Source of the DNA: Candidatus Aminicenantota bacterium
GTDB taxonomy: Bacteria > Acidobacteriota > Aminicenantia > Aminicenantales > Saccharicenantaceae
Assembly: GCA_026393975.1 (NCBI GenBank)
Contig: JAPKZD010000016.1
Coordinates: forward strand, 1-64,000
Reading direction: 5' to 3'
DNA: 64,000 nucleotides
Shown here: positions 16,527-25,640 of the stretch, one piece after another
Position numbering within the stretch: position 1 is the stretch's first letter
Layout of the letters: each line of letters starts with the position of its first letter
Position numbers and translations under genes: made by a program
Notes under the pieces: generated by a model
What the model was told of the DNA's origin: nothing
The model's database searches: none
The model's input: only the letters and a program-made list of their open reading frames with translations

Positions 16527-17137
16527 TACTTTATCCAGATGTCGGGGACGTTTTCCCTTTTCGTATTGGCGGAAAAATCTTCGAGGTCCTTATTCGCCTT
16601 GTTGGCCTCCGCTTCGGCCTTGAGGAGTTTGTCGTAGGTGTCGCTGATTTGGATCTGGAGGATCTCGCGGGATTTCATGCTGTCGAGCCCGTAGAACTCC
16701 TGGTAGAGGGAGTTGAGCTTGAGGGTCAGGAGGTCGACCATCTCCTGCTTCTGCTTGGAGGCCTCGCCGAGTTCCGCCTGTTTCGCCAGGAATTCTTTTT
16801 CGGACATGGCCGGGGTCTCTCCCGGCGGGGTTTCTTCGGCGGTCTTTTCGGCGGTTGCTACGGCCGGCTGGCCGGCGGCCGAAGGCTTCGCTCCCGGCTG
16901 GGCCTTGACGGCGGCCTGCCCGGCCTGGGCCATCTGTTCCTGCACCGCCGACTCGACGGCCGGCCTTCTCTTCACCTTGGCCAGGTCCGCGCTCGTGGTC
17001 ACTGTGGCCCCCTTGCCTTTCAGGGCCGCCCGGCGTACCTTCTCTTTCTTGGCCAGGTCGGCCAGGCTTTGGGACTGGAGAAAGGAAGCCAGAAGCAGGG
17101 GGAGAAAAAGAGAAACCAGTATTTTTTTCTTTCCCAT
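16526..17137 (-). CDS. Secreted coiled-coil protein, paralogue of the gene at 4668-5249
   Basis: The function is not recognised. The 203-residue product has a signal peptide (LLLASFLQS), then the block QSLADLAKKEKVRRAALKG and VTTSADLAKVKR, an Ala/Pro-rich linker, and a C-terminal coiled coil (about 110-190). The protein at 4668-5249 has the same order and a matching first block. It is translationally coupled to rph by a 1-nt stop/start overlap, which may be incidental. Confidence 0.7.
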   Translation of the reverse strand: MGKKKILVSLFLPLLLASFLQSQSLADLAKKEKVRRAALKGKGATVTTSADLAKVKRRPAVESAVQEQMAQAGQAAVKAQPGAKPSAAGQPAVATAEKTAEETPPGETPAMSEKEFLAKQAELGEASKQKQEMVDLLTLKLNSLYQEFYGLDSMKSREILQIQISDTYDKLLKAEAEANKANKDLEDFSANTKRENVPDIWIK

Positions 17138-17152
17138 GGCCGTGATGCTCCT

Positions 17153-19846
17153 CTAATCTAAACCGATTATCATAGATTTAGTCGTGCGTGTCAAACGGAA
17201 GTCCGCGTCCCTCTTGGCCGCGGATCCGGCCGCCTTCCGGACCAGGAGCCTCCGTCCGTCGGCGCTTATCTCGACGGCGCCGTCGATGTCCGTCCGGAAG
17301 ACTTCGGCCTCCGCGCTCCGGCATCTCCCAAGGACTTCGGGGCTGGGGAAACCATAGGTGTTGCCTTCGCCGGCGGAGATGAGGACTGCCTTCGGCTGGA
17401 CGGCCGCTAGGAAGGCCGTGGATGTCGACGAGGCGCTGCCGTGGTGGCCGGCCTTGAGGACCGCGCTCCCGAGGTCGAGGCCCGCCTCGAGGAGCTCCTG
17501 TTCCGCGCCGGCGCCGACGTCCCCGGTCAAGAGAAACGCCGTCCGGCCCAGGGCTATCTTGATTACGAGCGAGTCGTCATTCCCGACTGCCGCCAGGCCC
17601 GGGCCGGCCGCCGCCGTCATCTCGGGGTGGAGGACGGCGATTGACACCTCGCCCTCCCGACGGCGGAAGCCCCGGCCGCAGCGACGCCGGATGACCCTGG
17701 ACGGCAGGGCCCTTAAAAGGTCCGCGTAAAGCCCATCGACCCGGGTCGGCCAACCCTCCCAGAATTCCCCGACCCGGAAGTTCCTGGCCACGGCCACGAG
17801 CCCGTCGAGATGGTCGGGGTGGGGATGGGTGAGGACCAGGTAATCGACCTTCTTGATCCCTTTCCTCCAGAGGACCGGGGAGACGACCCTTTCCCCGACG
17901 TCGAAGGAGCTCGCGGCCAGGCCGCCGCCGTCGATGAGCATGGTCCGGCGTCCCGGGAATTCGACGAGCAGCGATTCGCCCTGGCCGACGTCGATCATGG
18001 TCACCCTCAGCTCGGGCGACCCCGGACGGAACGGGGAGACGACGAGGACGAAAAAGAACAGGGAGAAGGCGGCGCCGATAAAAACACGCTGTCCCCTGAA
18101 ACGCGGCCGGACGAGGCTGAGCCCGAGGAACAGGAAATAGCCGAAGACGATCCCGGCCCGGGGCGTCGGGACCCTGAAAGACAGAAAAGGGAAGGGATCG
18201 AGGGCATGGGAGACCCTGGCGAAGACGGTGACGAGAAACCCGAGGACCGCGGCCGGGGGCCCCGCCGCCGCGGGGAGCGCCGCCGCGAACGGCAGGTAGG
18301 CGTAGCCGACGCCCATGATCAGGCCGACGAGAGGGATGGCGACGAAATTCAGAAGAAGGGACGAGAGCGTGACGCGGTTGAAGCTCCTGGCGATGAGAGG
18401 CGCGACGCCCAGCGCGGCGGTGACGGATAGACAGGCGAGCTCGGTCGCCTTGAGCGGCAGCCGCGGCAGCTTTTTTAGCAGCGGCGGCGTGAAGAGGATG
18501 ATGGACAGGGTCGCGACGTAGGTCAGCTGGAAGCCGGCATCGAAGAGGCTCGAGGGGTTGACGAGAAGAAGGAAGAGGGCGCTCGCGGAGATGGTGTTCA
18601 AGACGTGGACGTCCTTCCAGAGGAGCCGCCCGGCGAGATAGGCCAGGGTCATGAATGTCGCCCGGAGGACGGAGGGACTGCCCTCGACGAGGATCGTATA
18701 AAAGACGAGGAAAGCGGCCAGGGCCAGGCGGGAGGCCCGCGGGGACATCCGGACCAGCCGGAAGAGGGAGAAGAGGAGGACGTTGAGAATGGCGATGTGC
18801 CCGCCGGAGATGGCGAACAGGTGGTAGAGGCCCGTCTTCTGGAGGTTCTCGACGGTCGCCTCGTCCAAACGGCCGTCTTCACCGAGGAGAAGAGCCTCGA
18901 GGACGGCCCCCGTGGGCGAGATATCGTTCCCGTCGGGCGCGGGGAACCGCCGCTCGAGCTCTGCCTGGATGCCGCACCGGATGCGTGATATCCGGGCGCG
19001 GACCGAGCCGGCCGGGGCGGTCCCGGTCCGCTTGACGAGGAGGGACGTTTTCGTCGAGGCCCTCCGGTGGATGTTCACTCCCCGAAGATATCTTTCGTAC
19101 GAGAAGGCGCCGAAATTCCGGAAAGCGCCTCCCGAGCTCAGCCGGACGGAGGCCCTGATCTCGTCCCCGACCAGAAAATCGAGCCGGCGGCGGGCCCCCC
19201 GCGCGAACGGCACGCTCAACCGGAGATGGCCGCGGACGGGCAGTTCGGCGCTACCCGTTCCGAACGTTCGGACGTCGATGAACAAGACGTCCCGGTCCAG
19301 TTCGCGGCCGGGTGAACGGTACAGCCGGCCCGCGATGTCGACGTAGTCGCCGGCTTCATGAGCATGGAGGGGATTGCGTTCGTATTCCCGGTCATGGAGG
19401 GCCAGGCGCGCGGCGCCCGAGGCGGCGACGGCGGCCAGGAGAAAAAAGACGGCCGTCCGGTCGTAACGGAGGGCGAACGCGAGCCATCCGGCGGCAAGGA
19501 GAATGAGCGACAGACCGCACGCCGGGCCGGGCGGAATGGGGAAAGCCGAGGCCGCGGAGATCCCCAGGCCGAGGGCGGCCGCCAGGAACAGAAAAGGGAA
19601 GGGGCTGGTTCTTAGCGGCCGGGCCCGCCAGAAGCGAGGGCGCTCTGGCCGTCCAGGGCGTCGAGCAGGAGGTGGCTGAGGATCCTGATCCCCAGGGGGA
19701 TGCTCCTCTCGTCCGGATTGAAGTTGGGGCTGTGGAGGGGCGCCGCCGTCGTCTGGGCCGGGCTCTTGACGCCCAGGAAGAAGTAGAAACCGGGGGCCTT
19801 CCGGGCCAGGTAGGCGAAGTCCTCGGCGATCATCTGCGGCTTCCAT
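17153..19846 (-). CDS. comEC: ComEC/Rec2-type DNA uptake channel protein (start uncertain)
   Basis: ComEC carries single-stranded DNA across the inner membrane during natural transformation. The frame shows the N-terminal hydrophobic region, an OB-like domain (YVDIAGRLY), the competence core with GLYHLFAISGGHIAILN, several membrane helices, and a C-terminal metallo-beta-lactamase-like domain with THPHPDHLDG, LLTGDVG and AGHHGS. The start is a puzzle. The only ATG before the hydrophobic region (19846) lies 235 bp inside the M20 peptidase gene in another frame, and the next ATG/GTG/TTG (TTG at 19285) would remove it. The natural N-terminus looks to be near 19610, so a non-standard start or a frame error is likely. 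Confidence 0.85.
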   Translation of the reverse strand: MEAADDRRGLRLPGPEGPRFLLLPGRQEPGPDDGGAPPQPQLQSGREEHPPGDQDPQPPPARRPGRPERPRFWRARPLRTSPFPFLFLAAALGLGISAASAFPIPPGPACGLSLILLAAGWLAFALRYDRTAVFFLLAAVAASGAARLALHDREYERNPLHAHEAGDYVDIAGRLYRSPGRELDRDVLFIDVRTFGTGSAELPVRGHLRLSVPFARGARRRLDFLVGDEIRASVRLSSGGAFRNFGAFSYERYLRGVNIHRRASTKTSLLVKRTGTAPAGSVRARISRIRCGIQAELERRFPAPDGNDISPTGAVLEALLLGEDGRLDEATVENLQKTGLYHLFAISGGHIAILNVLLFSLFRLVRMSPRASRLALAAFLVFYTILVEGSPSVLRATFMTLAYLAGRLLWKDVHVLNTISASALFLLLVNPSSLFDAGFQLTYVATLSIILFTPPLLKKLPRLPLKATELACLSVTAALGVAPLIARSFNRVTLSSLLLNFVAIPLVGLIMGVGYAYLPFAAALPAAAGPPAAVLGFLVTVFARVSHALDPFPFLSFRVPTPRAGIVFGYFLFLGLSLVRPRFRGQRVFIGAAFSLFFFVLVVSPFRPGSPELRVTMIDVGQGESLLVEFPGRRTMLIDGGGLAASSFDVGERVVSPVLWRKGIKKVDYLVLTHPHPDHLDGLVAVARNFRVGEFWEGWPTRVDGLYADLLRALPSRVIRRRCGRGFRRREGEVSIAVLHPEMTAAAGPGLAAVGNDDSLVIKIALGRTAFLLTGDVGAGAEQELLEAGLDLGSAVLKAGHHGSASSTSTAFLAAVQPKAVLISAGEGNTYGFPSPEVLGRCRSAEAEVFRTDIDGAVEISADGRRLLVRKAAGSAAKRDADFRLTRTTKSMIIGLD

Positions 19847-20916
19847 TCGAGCGTCTTGTCCTTCCCCAGGAGCTTGATCAGGGTCGGGGTCATGGCGGCG
19901 GCAAGCTCTGGATTATTAAAGACGGACGGGAGGGCCTCTTTATACTCAAACTGGAAGTCGGCGCCGTACATTCCGGTGATGTTCCTGACGATGCTCTCCA
20001 TGAGCAGAGGGATCTTTTTCCGGTTGGTTTCGCTGAGCGTCCGGACCGTCCCTTCGAGGACGACGCGCTCGGCGATGATGTTCCGCCGGGCGCCGCCGTT
20101 GATGGTGCCGATGGTCAGCACGGCGGGATCGGTCGGGTCCGAGGCCCGGCTGACGACCGTTTGGAGCGCTGTGACGATCTCGGCGGCGATGACCACGGCG
20201 TCGATGCCCTCATGGGGCCGCGCGGCGTGGGCGCTTTTCCCCTTGACCGTGATGGTGAACGTGTCCGACGCTGCTGTCACGTTGCCCGCCGCGACGAGCA
20301 CCGTGCCGACGTTCTCGGGCCAGACGTGAAACCCGAAAACGGCGCCGACGGAAGGATTATCCAGAGCCCCTTCCTTGATCATGAGGTCCGCCCCGCCCTC
20401 CTCGCCCTCGGGCGCGCCTTCCTCGGCCGGCTGGAAGAGGAACGTCACGGTCCCCTTGAGCTTGTCCTTGAGGGCGTTGAGGACGAGGGCCGTCCCGAGG
20501 ACAATTGAGGAGTGGACGTCGTGACCGCAGGCGTGCATGACGCCCGGGTTCAGGGACTTGAAGGGGAGGTTCGTCGTCTCCTGGACGGGGAGGGCGTCCA
20601 TGTCGGCCCGGACGGCGACGGCCGGCCCGGGCTGGCTTCCCCTGAGCACGGCCACGACGCCCGTCTTGGCGACGCCGGTCCGGACCTCGAAGCCGAGGGG
20701 CTCGAGCTTGGCGCTGATGAGGCGGGCCGTTTCGAACTCGCGGTTGCCGAGTTCGGGGTTCATGTGGATGAACCGCCGGACCTTGACGATCTCGGATCTG
20801 TTTTTTTCGATCTCAGCGTCGATCCGCTGGCTCGTTTTCAGGTCGACGCTCCGGACGGCCAGCGGCAGGCCGGCCAGGACGGCCGCGAGCAGGATGACAA
20901 CGCGCTGTTTCTTCAT
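19612..20916 (-). CDS. Secreted M20-family amidohydrolase/metallopeptidase
   Basis: A 434-residue zinc hydrolase of the M20D type (IAA-amino-acid hydrolase, hippurate hydrolase), with a signal peptide (VVILLAAVLAGLPLAVRS) for export. Metal and catalytic motifs are in place: RADMDALP, MHACGHDVHSS, FLFQPAEEG, GFHVWP and a C-terminal LHSPNFN. It probably removes amino acids from acylated or aromatic conjugates, or acts on peptides; the substrate cannot be read from sequence. TTG and ATG codons are adjacent at the start and I chose the ATG at 20916. Its stop lies against the likely N-terminus of comEC. Confidence 0.85.
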   Translation of the reverse strand: MKKQRVVILLAAVLAGLPLAVRSVDLKTSQRIDAEIEKNRSEIVKVRRFIHMNPELGNREFETARLISAKLEPLGFEVRTGVAKTGVVAVLRGSQPGPAVAVRADMDALPVQETTNLPFKSLNPGVMHACGHDVHSSIVLGTALVLNALKDKLKGTVTFLFQPAEEGAPEGEEGGADLMIKEGALDNPSVGAVFGFHVWPENVGTVLVAAGNVTAASDTFTITVKGKSAHAARPHEGIDAVVIAAEIVTALQTVVSRASDPTDPAVLTIGTINGGARRNIIAERVVLEGTVRTLSETNRKKIPLLMESIVRNITGMYGADFQFEYKEALPSVFNNPELAAAMTPTLIKLLGKDKTLEWKPQMIAEDFAYLARKAPGFYFFLGVKSPAQTTAAPLHSPNFNPDERSIPLGIRILSHLLLDALDGQSALASGGPGR

Positions 20917-21038
20917 CAACCACCTCGGTCCTTTAAGACACCTAAATTATAGTGCACGCGGAGGGAAAAATACAGACCCCCGGCGCGGAAGTCGAATCGA
21001 ATAAATGGGGAAAAGGGGAACGGCGCGTCGGGACCGGG

Positions 21039-21350
21039 CTACTTGTCCTCTTCGGCCCCGGCCTTGTGCTGGAATTCCTCCCTCTTCTTCTCGATGAAAT
21101 CGCGGATGGCGTCGACGCCTTCGCCCGTTTTTTCCTTGACCATCCGCATGCCCTTCTCGGCTTCCTTGGCGATCTTCTCGTAGCTTTCCTTGGCCGCCTC
21201 GCCGGTCTTGGCGGCCTGGTCCTTGATCTTCTTCCTCGTCTCCTTGCCGCTCGCGGGGGCGAACAGGATGCCGACGATGAAGCCCGTGGCCGCGCCGGCC
21301 ATGAACATCAGAAGCGAATCGCAGAAATGATTGTCTTTGCTATCACCCAT
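21039..21350 (-). CDS. YtxH-like small membrane protein
   Basis: The 103-residue product has one glycine-rich membrane segment (MFMAGAATGFIVGILFAPAS) followed by SGKETRKKIKDQA and an amphipathic Lys/Glu tail, the layout of the YtxH family of stress-associated proteins. It overlaps the upstream DUF948-like gene by 8 nt, so they form a pair. The function is unknown. Confidence 0.75.
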   Translation of the reverse strand: MGDSKDNHFCDSLLMFMAGAATGFIVGILFAPASGKETRKKIKDQAAKTGEAAKESYEKIAKEAEKGMRMVKEKTGEGVDAIRDFIEKKREEFQHKAGAEEDK

Positions 21351-21711
21351 CCTTCTTCTCCTTTCTTTTTTTCATCTGCTGCAGGCCGAAGCGGAGCAGC
21401 GGAAAGAGGAACGGCCAGTATCTCACCGAGGGACGGATGACCCTGGAGGTGAGGTAGTACGTGATCTCCGAGAGTCCGGTCACCGCCTTCTTCGACGTGG
21501 CCAGGACTTCCCCCACGTTGTCCAGGCTCGCGTTGACCTTGGCCTCGATCTCCTTCAGCCCGTCCATCGCCTCCTGGGCCTTGGCCAGGGTTTTCTCGCC
21601 CTCCCGGGCGGTCCGGCGGAGCTGGTTGAGCAACAGGACCAGGAAGGTCACGGCGACGACGGCCGCCGCGGTCAAGATGATCCCCAAGACTTGGTTGAGG
21701 GTTAATGTCAT
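21343..21711 (-). CDS. Small membrane protein, DUF948-like
   Basis: The 122-residue product has an N-terminal membrane helix (GIILTAAAVVAVTFLVLLL), a helical region with regularly spaced hydrophobics (about residues 35-80) and a basic C-terminal tail. This resembles DUF948 proteins, which often pair with YtxH proteins as here. The start ATG is at 21711. Confidence 0.6.
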   Translation of the reverse strand: MTLTLNQVLGIILTAAAVVAVTFLVLLLNQLRRTAREGEKTLAKAQEAMDGLKEIEAKVNASLDNVGEVLATSKKAVTGLSEITYYLTSRVIRPSVRYWPFLFPLLRFGLQQMKKRKEKKDG

Positions 21712-21798
21712 GGTACCTATACCCTAAGCCAATTGACGGAGTTTGTCAATTTGACTTTTTCCGAATCCTGCCCGGGCCGGCCAGGGAAAGTATAGGAT

Positions 21799-22389
21799 TT
21801 AAGGTTTGACCCCTTTCCAAAGGATCTTGCGGGTGGACGGGAGGCCGTGGACTCTCTCGAGGCGGGCGAGGAGCTCCGGGAAGCGGGCCTCGGCGCGGGC
21901 GTCGACCGCGGTTTCCCACTCGGCGAGCAGGGGGTCGGGGGCGAATTCGGTATCTTTATGGATCAAACGGGTGATGCCGCGGAGGGCCTGCCATTGGATG
22001 ACCATCAGGACGGCCAAGAAGTAGAAGAAGATATTCGGCCCAGGCAGGAGGGCGGCCAGGCCGCTCACGGGCAGGAAGAGGGCTTCGACCGCCAGGACGA
22101 GGATATGGCGCGTCCGCTGGCGCTGGAGGAAAAAGAGAAATTGCGTCCGGATCGCCTTGTCTTCGGAGTGGCCCGAGTGGAGGATCCGGAGAGGCCCGTC
22201 TCCGGGGCGGCCGCCGTGCGCGAAGGCCTGCTCTTGAAGGAGCATGCAGGGGTTGAGGCCGGTGACTTTCTTCTTGGCCGTCTCCCAGATCGCGCGCGAC
22301 CGCGAGAACTTGGCCGGTAGGGGGCCGAGCGGCTCGGCCGAAAAGAAGCGGTGGCGACGGCGGGTGTCGCGGACAAAGAAGAAATTCAT
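21799..22389 (-). CDS. Hypothetical two-helix membrane protein
   Basis: A 196-residue protein with a basic N-terminal region, two hydrophobic segments around residues 100-140 (HILVLAVEALFLPVSGLAAL and then NIFFYFLAVLMVIQWQAL) and an acidic C-terminal helix. The pattern faintly recalls mitochondrial K+/H+-exchange-related proteins, but this is from memory and weak. A TAGAAT -10 box lies 8 bp before the ATG. It stands alone, separate from both neighbours. Confidence 0.55.
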   Translation of the reverse strand: MNFFFVRDTRRRHRFFSAEPLGPLPAKFSRSRAIWETAKKKVTGLNPCMLLQEQAFAHGGRPGDGPLRILHSGHSEDKAIRTQFLFFLQRQRTRHILVLAVEALFLPVSGLAALLPGPNIFFYFLAVLMVIQWQALRGITRLIHKDTEFAPDPLLAEWETAVDARAEARFPELLARLERVHGLPSTRKILWKGVKP

Positions 22390-22397
22390 GGGGCCTC

Positions 22398-22403
22398 ATT
22401 CTA
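22398..22403 (-). promoter_or_regulatory. -10 box (TAGAAT) before the hypothetical membrane protein gene
   Basis: On the minus strand TAGAAT ends eight bases before the ATG at 22389, with no clear -35. It fits the near-leaderless pattern of several genes here. Confidence 0.4.
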
Positions 22404-22471
22404 ACAATACGGCACCCGAGGCGCCAGAGTTCAAATGGGCCTCGGGACGCGCCGCTCCGTCGGCCGCGGTG

Positions 22472-22610
22472 GGGCCTCGGGGATCATCTTCGTTCGCTGC
22501 GGTGATTTTTACGCCTTCCCGGGCCGGATTCGATGGGAGGAGTCCGCGTATCCGTCCCGGGAATGCTAAATCACCGCTTTATGCTCACTCTGATGACCCC
22601 CCTCGGCCCC
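22472..22610. repeat. MITE-like element A with imperfect terminal inverted repeats
   Basis: About 138 bp. The left end GGGGCCTCGGGGATCATC and the reverse complement of the right end (GGGGCCGAGGGGGGTCATC) are alike, and both arms then carry GCGGTGATTT. The same two arms, in the opposite orientation, bound element B at 25779-25978. The rest of the gap 22390-22684 holds no gene that I can see. Confidence 0.65.
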
Positions 22611-22684
22611 ATTACGTGCGGCCTCCTCCGGGCATCGCCCCGACGCCGACGGAGAGCGTGAATTGAATAGGGGACACGTACCGC

Positions 22685-23674
22685 CTATCTTTTTTTATGA
22701 AGAAGATAAAGGAAGAACGGGGCGCCGACGGCCGCCGTGATGACGCCGATCGGGAGTTCGCCGGCGAGAAGGTTGCGGGCCAGGAGGTCGCAATAGAGGA
22801 GGAACGTCCCGCCCGCCAGGGCGGACGAGGCGAAAAGGGCGCGGTGGCCGGGCCCGATCAGGATGCGGACCCAATGGGGGACGACCAGGCCGACGAACCC
22901 GATGACCCCGCTCACCGCTACGGAGAGCGCCGCCAGGAGGGCCGACATCGCCAGGAAGGCCTTCCTGACGCGCGGTACGGGACAGCCCAGGGCTTGGGCG
23001 GCTTCGTCGCCCAGGGCGAGGAGGTCCATATCTTTGGCCAGCCAGAGGGCTGCGACGAAGCAGAGGACGAACCAGGGAGCGATCGTGGCGGCCTGTCGCC
23101 ATTCGGCCAACTGGAAGCTGCCGAGGAGCCAGAAGACGGCCTGGTCGTAGGAGTCCGAACGCATGAAGAGAAAGAACGACGTCAGGGCCGAGGCCAGCGC
23201 GCCGGCCGCGATGCCGGTCAGGAGAATGGTCTCGATCTTGAATCCGCCCCGGCGCAAGGATAGGACATAGACCAGGGAAACGACCCCCAACCCGGAGATG
23301 AAGGCCAAGAGGCCGGGGCCAGAGAAACCGAAGGCGGCGGCCTCGAATCCGAGCGAAGCCGCAATGACTGCGCCGAGAGAGGCCCCCGACGAGACGCCGA
23401 CGACGAACGGGTCGGCCATCGGGTTCCTGAAATAGCCCTGGAGGATGGCCCCGGAAAGGGCCAGGGCGGCCCCGACGAGGAAGGCGAGCACGGCCCGCGA
23501 CAGGCGGAGGTCGATGAAGATCGCGGCCTGGACGCGGTCGTGGTTCTGGATGAAGCGCAGCAGGTCTCCGGGCGTCGTCTTGACGGGGCCGGTCAGGATG
23601 GAAAGAAGAAAACCGACAAGGCAGGCGGCCAGGCAGACGACCCAGAACAACCGGCGCCCGGTTTTCCGGCTCAC
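22685..23674 (-). CDS. btuC: FecCD/BtuC-type ABC importer permease
   Basis: A 329-residue inner-membrane permease with about ten hydrophobic segments and FecCD motifs: LRLSRAVLAFLVGAALALSG, GYFRNPMADPFVVGVSSGAS, and a GFVGLVVPHWVR block that contacts the ATPase. The GTG start at 23674 overlaps the TGA of the binding-protein gene (GTGA). The longer open frame to 24016 is rejected because it runs antiphase inside that gene. The family moves cobalamin, haem or ferric siderophores; with no receptor or riboswitch here the substrate is undecided. Confidence 0.85.
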   Translation of the reverse strand: MSRKTGRRLFWVVCLAACLVGFLLSILTGPVKTTPGDLLRFIQNHDRVQAAIFIDLRLSRAVLAFLVGAALALSGAILQGYFRNPMADPFVVGVSSGASLGAVIAASLGFEAAAFGFSGPGLLAFISGLGVVSLVYVLSLRRGGFKIETILLTGIAAGALASALTSFFLFMRSDSYDQAVFWLLGSFQLAEWRQAATIAPWFVLCFVAALWLAKDMDLLALGDEAAQALGCPVPRVRKAFLAMSALLAALSVAVSGVIGFVGLVVPHWVRILIGPGHRALFASSALAGGTFLLYCDLLARNLLAGELPIGVITAAVGAPFFLYLLHKKR

Positions 23675-24702
23675 GGCCTTTCTCCGAAGAGCTCCGGATG
23701 GAGGAGCCTGGCCATCCGTTCGAGAACGTCCACCAGCCTGGGCCCGAAGCGGCTGGCCGCGTTCTCGTCGAGCTCGTAGACCTTTCCGGATCTCACAGCC
23801 GCGACGCTCTCCACGCGCGCCTTCCGCAGCAGCCAGTCCCGGCCTGTCGCGAAATCTTTCCCGGAGCGGGCCAGGATGAAGATGACGTCCGGGTCGTCCT
23901 CGAGGATCTGCTCGCGCTTGTAGAGGGCCCATTTCTTGGGCATGGACGAAGCGACGTTCGTCCCGCCGGCCCGGCCGATGAGGTCGTCGACGTAGCTCTC
24001 GCCGCCGCATGTCCACAACCCCTGGCCGTAAAGGAGGACGAAAACCTTCGGCCGCGTCCCGGCCTCGCTCAGGGCCGCGCCCACGGCCTCGAGCCTTTTT
24101 CGCAGGCCGGCGACCAGCGCGTCGGCCCGCTCTTCGCTTCGGGTGACCCGTCCGATCTTGGCGATGAGAGGGAACAGGGCCTCGAGGCCCTGGCCGATGT
24201 CGAGGACGAAGACGGGAAGACCGAGCTTCCGGATCCGGTCGACGAGCCGGAGGGGATTCCCGCGGAAGGCGATGACGAGGCCGGGGTCGAGGGATTGGAT
24301 GATCTCGATGTTGGGGTCGACGAGGCCGCCGATCCTGCGGATGGACCGGGCTTCTGGCGGATAGTCGCAGAAGCGGGTCACTCCGGCGACGCGGTCTCCG
24401 AGGCCGAGGGCGAAGAGGATCTCGGTGACGTTCGGGGCCATGGACACGATCCGATCCGGGGTCCGTTCGGGCAGGGGAAACGGCCGGCCGAAGTCGTCTT
24501 TGAGGTCTTGTGTCTCATCAGACGCGGGGCCTGACCGGCTATTCCCGGAGAATGAGGATAAAGGGACAAGAACAAAAAATATCAAGATGACGTTCGACAG
24601 AAGAGCTGCCCACTCGGGGATGCGCACAGCATGTCGGCGGGTGCGCAAGGGGACATGTCCCTGAGGTACGTGCCCCCCTTCTCTTCTTGTTTCTCTGCTC
24701 AT
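23671..24702 (-). CDS. btuF: BtuF/FepB-type periplasmic binding protein
   Basis: A substrate-binding protein of about 343 residues with a signal/anchor segment (LLSNVILIFFVLVPLSSFSG) and the class III fold signatures: RIVSMAPNVTEILFALGLGD, VAGVTRFCDYPPEA, IIQSLDPGLVIAF, GRAGGTNVAS and an EQILEDDPDVIFI block. The ATG at 24702 overlaps the ATPase stop (ATGA). A GTG at 24627 would put the signal peptide right at the N-terminus and is an equal candidate. It delivers a chelate (cobalamin, haem or siderophore) to the permease encoded next. Confidence 0.83.
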   Translation of the reverse strand: MSRETRREGGHVPQGHVPLRTRRHAVRIPEWAALLSNVILIFFVLVPLSSFSGNSRSGPASDETQDLKDDFGRPFPLPERTPDRIVSMAPNVTEILFALGLGDRVAGVTRFCDYPPEARSIRRIGGLVDPNIEIIQSLDPGLVIAFRGNPLRLVDRIRKLGLPVFVLDIGQGLEALFPLIAKIGRVTRSEERADALVAGLRKRLEAVGAALSEAGTRPKVFVLLYGQGLWTCGGESYVDDLIGRAGGTNVASSMPKKWALYKREQILEDDPDVIFILARSGKDFATGRDWLLRKARVESVAAVRSGKVYELDENAASRFGPRLVDVLERMARLLHPELFGERP

Positions 24703-25517
24703 GCCCTTCCGTCCCGCGGCCGGGCTCTTTGGCTCGTTTCTCCCGCGGCCAGCGAGATCTCCGGAAGTCCCGTTCGGATGTTTTCGCGGATGTCGACCTC
24801 CGCGCCGAAGATCTCCCGGATGTTCGCGGCCGAGATCGTTTCCCCGGGCGCGCCTTCGGCCGCGACGGCGCCGCTTTTCAGGAATATCAACCGTTCGGCG
24901 TAGGCCGCGGCCAGGGTGATATTGTGCTCGGCGGCCACGATGGTTTTGCCCTTGTTTTTCTGGAGGCCCTTGAGGATGCCGTAGACCTCGACCTGGTAGC
25001 TGATGTCGAGATGGAGGCTGGGCTCGTCGAGCAGGAGTACGGGTGCGTCCTGGGCCAGGGCCCGGGCGATGAAAGCCCTCTGCCGCTCGCCGCCGCTCAA
25101 CTGGGAAAGCCTTTTCGCCTTCAGGCTCCCGACCTCGGTCAGACGCATGGCCTCGTCGACGGCCGCGCTGTCGGCGGGGGAGGCCTTCTCGAGCCGCCCC
25201 TGCCTCGCAAAGCGGCCCATGAGGACGATCTCTTCCACGGCGTATTCGAAGATAGGCTCGGCCAGCTGGGGGACGTAGGCGATCTTGGCCGCGAGCCGCC
25301 GCGGGCTCATCCGGAAAACATCGTCGCCGTCGCAAACGACCCGCCCTCGGACGTTCCCGAGGAGGTTCTGGACGGCCTTGATCAAGGTGCTTTTTCCCGA
25401 GCCGTTCCGGCCGAGTATGGCCACGAATTCCCCGGGCTCGATCGCGAGGGAGATGTCGTGGATGACGAATCCGTCGTCGTATCCCGCCGAAAGGTCCTTG
25501 ATATCAAGTATCGCCAT
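24699..25517 (-). CDS. btuD: BtuD/FhuC-type ABC importer ATPase
   Basis: The 272-residue ATPase has Walker A GRNGSGKST, the Q-loop in AYVPQL, signature LSGGERQRAFIARALAQ, Walker B VLLLDEP with S-L-H-L-D, and a switch His in EHN. It energises uptake through the permease at 22685-23674. It is first in a three-gene operon with 4-nt overlaps. I looked upstream for a cobalamin riboswitch and saw none. The region instead holds tandem hairpin repeats and MITE-like element B. Confidence 0.88.
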   Translation of the reverse strand: MAILDIKDLSAGYDDGFVIHDISLAIEPGEFVAILGRNGSGKSTLIKAVQNLLGNVRGRVVCDGDDVFRMSPRRLAAKIAYVPQLAEPIFEYAVEEIVLMGRFARQGRLEKASPADSAAVDEAMRLTEVGSLKAKRLSQLSGGERQRAFIARALAQDAPVLLLDEPSLHLDISYQVEVYGILKGLQKNKGKTIVAAEHNITLAAAYAERLIFLKSGAVAAEGAPGETISAANIREIFGAEVDIRENIRTGLPEISLAAGETSQRARPRDGRA

Positions 25518-25640
25518 GGTCGGTCCGCGTTCCCCTCAGTATAGCCATTCGTCATGATTTATTCTACGACCGTCAAGATCCAGGGCAGAGGCGTGTCGTC
25601 GACGGGGAGCGGCGGGGAGCGAATTCTTAGAAGCGACCAG

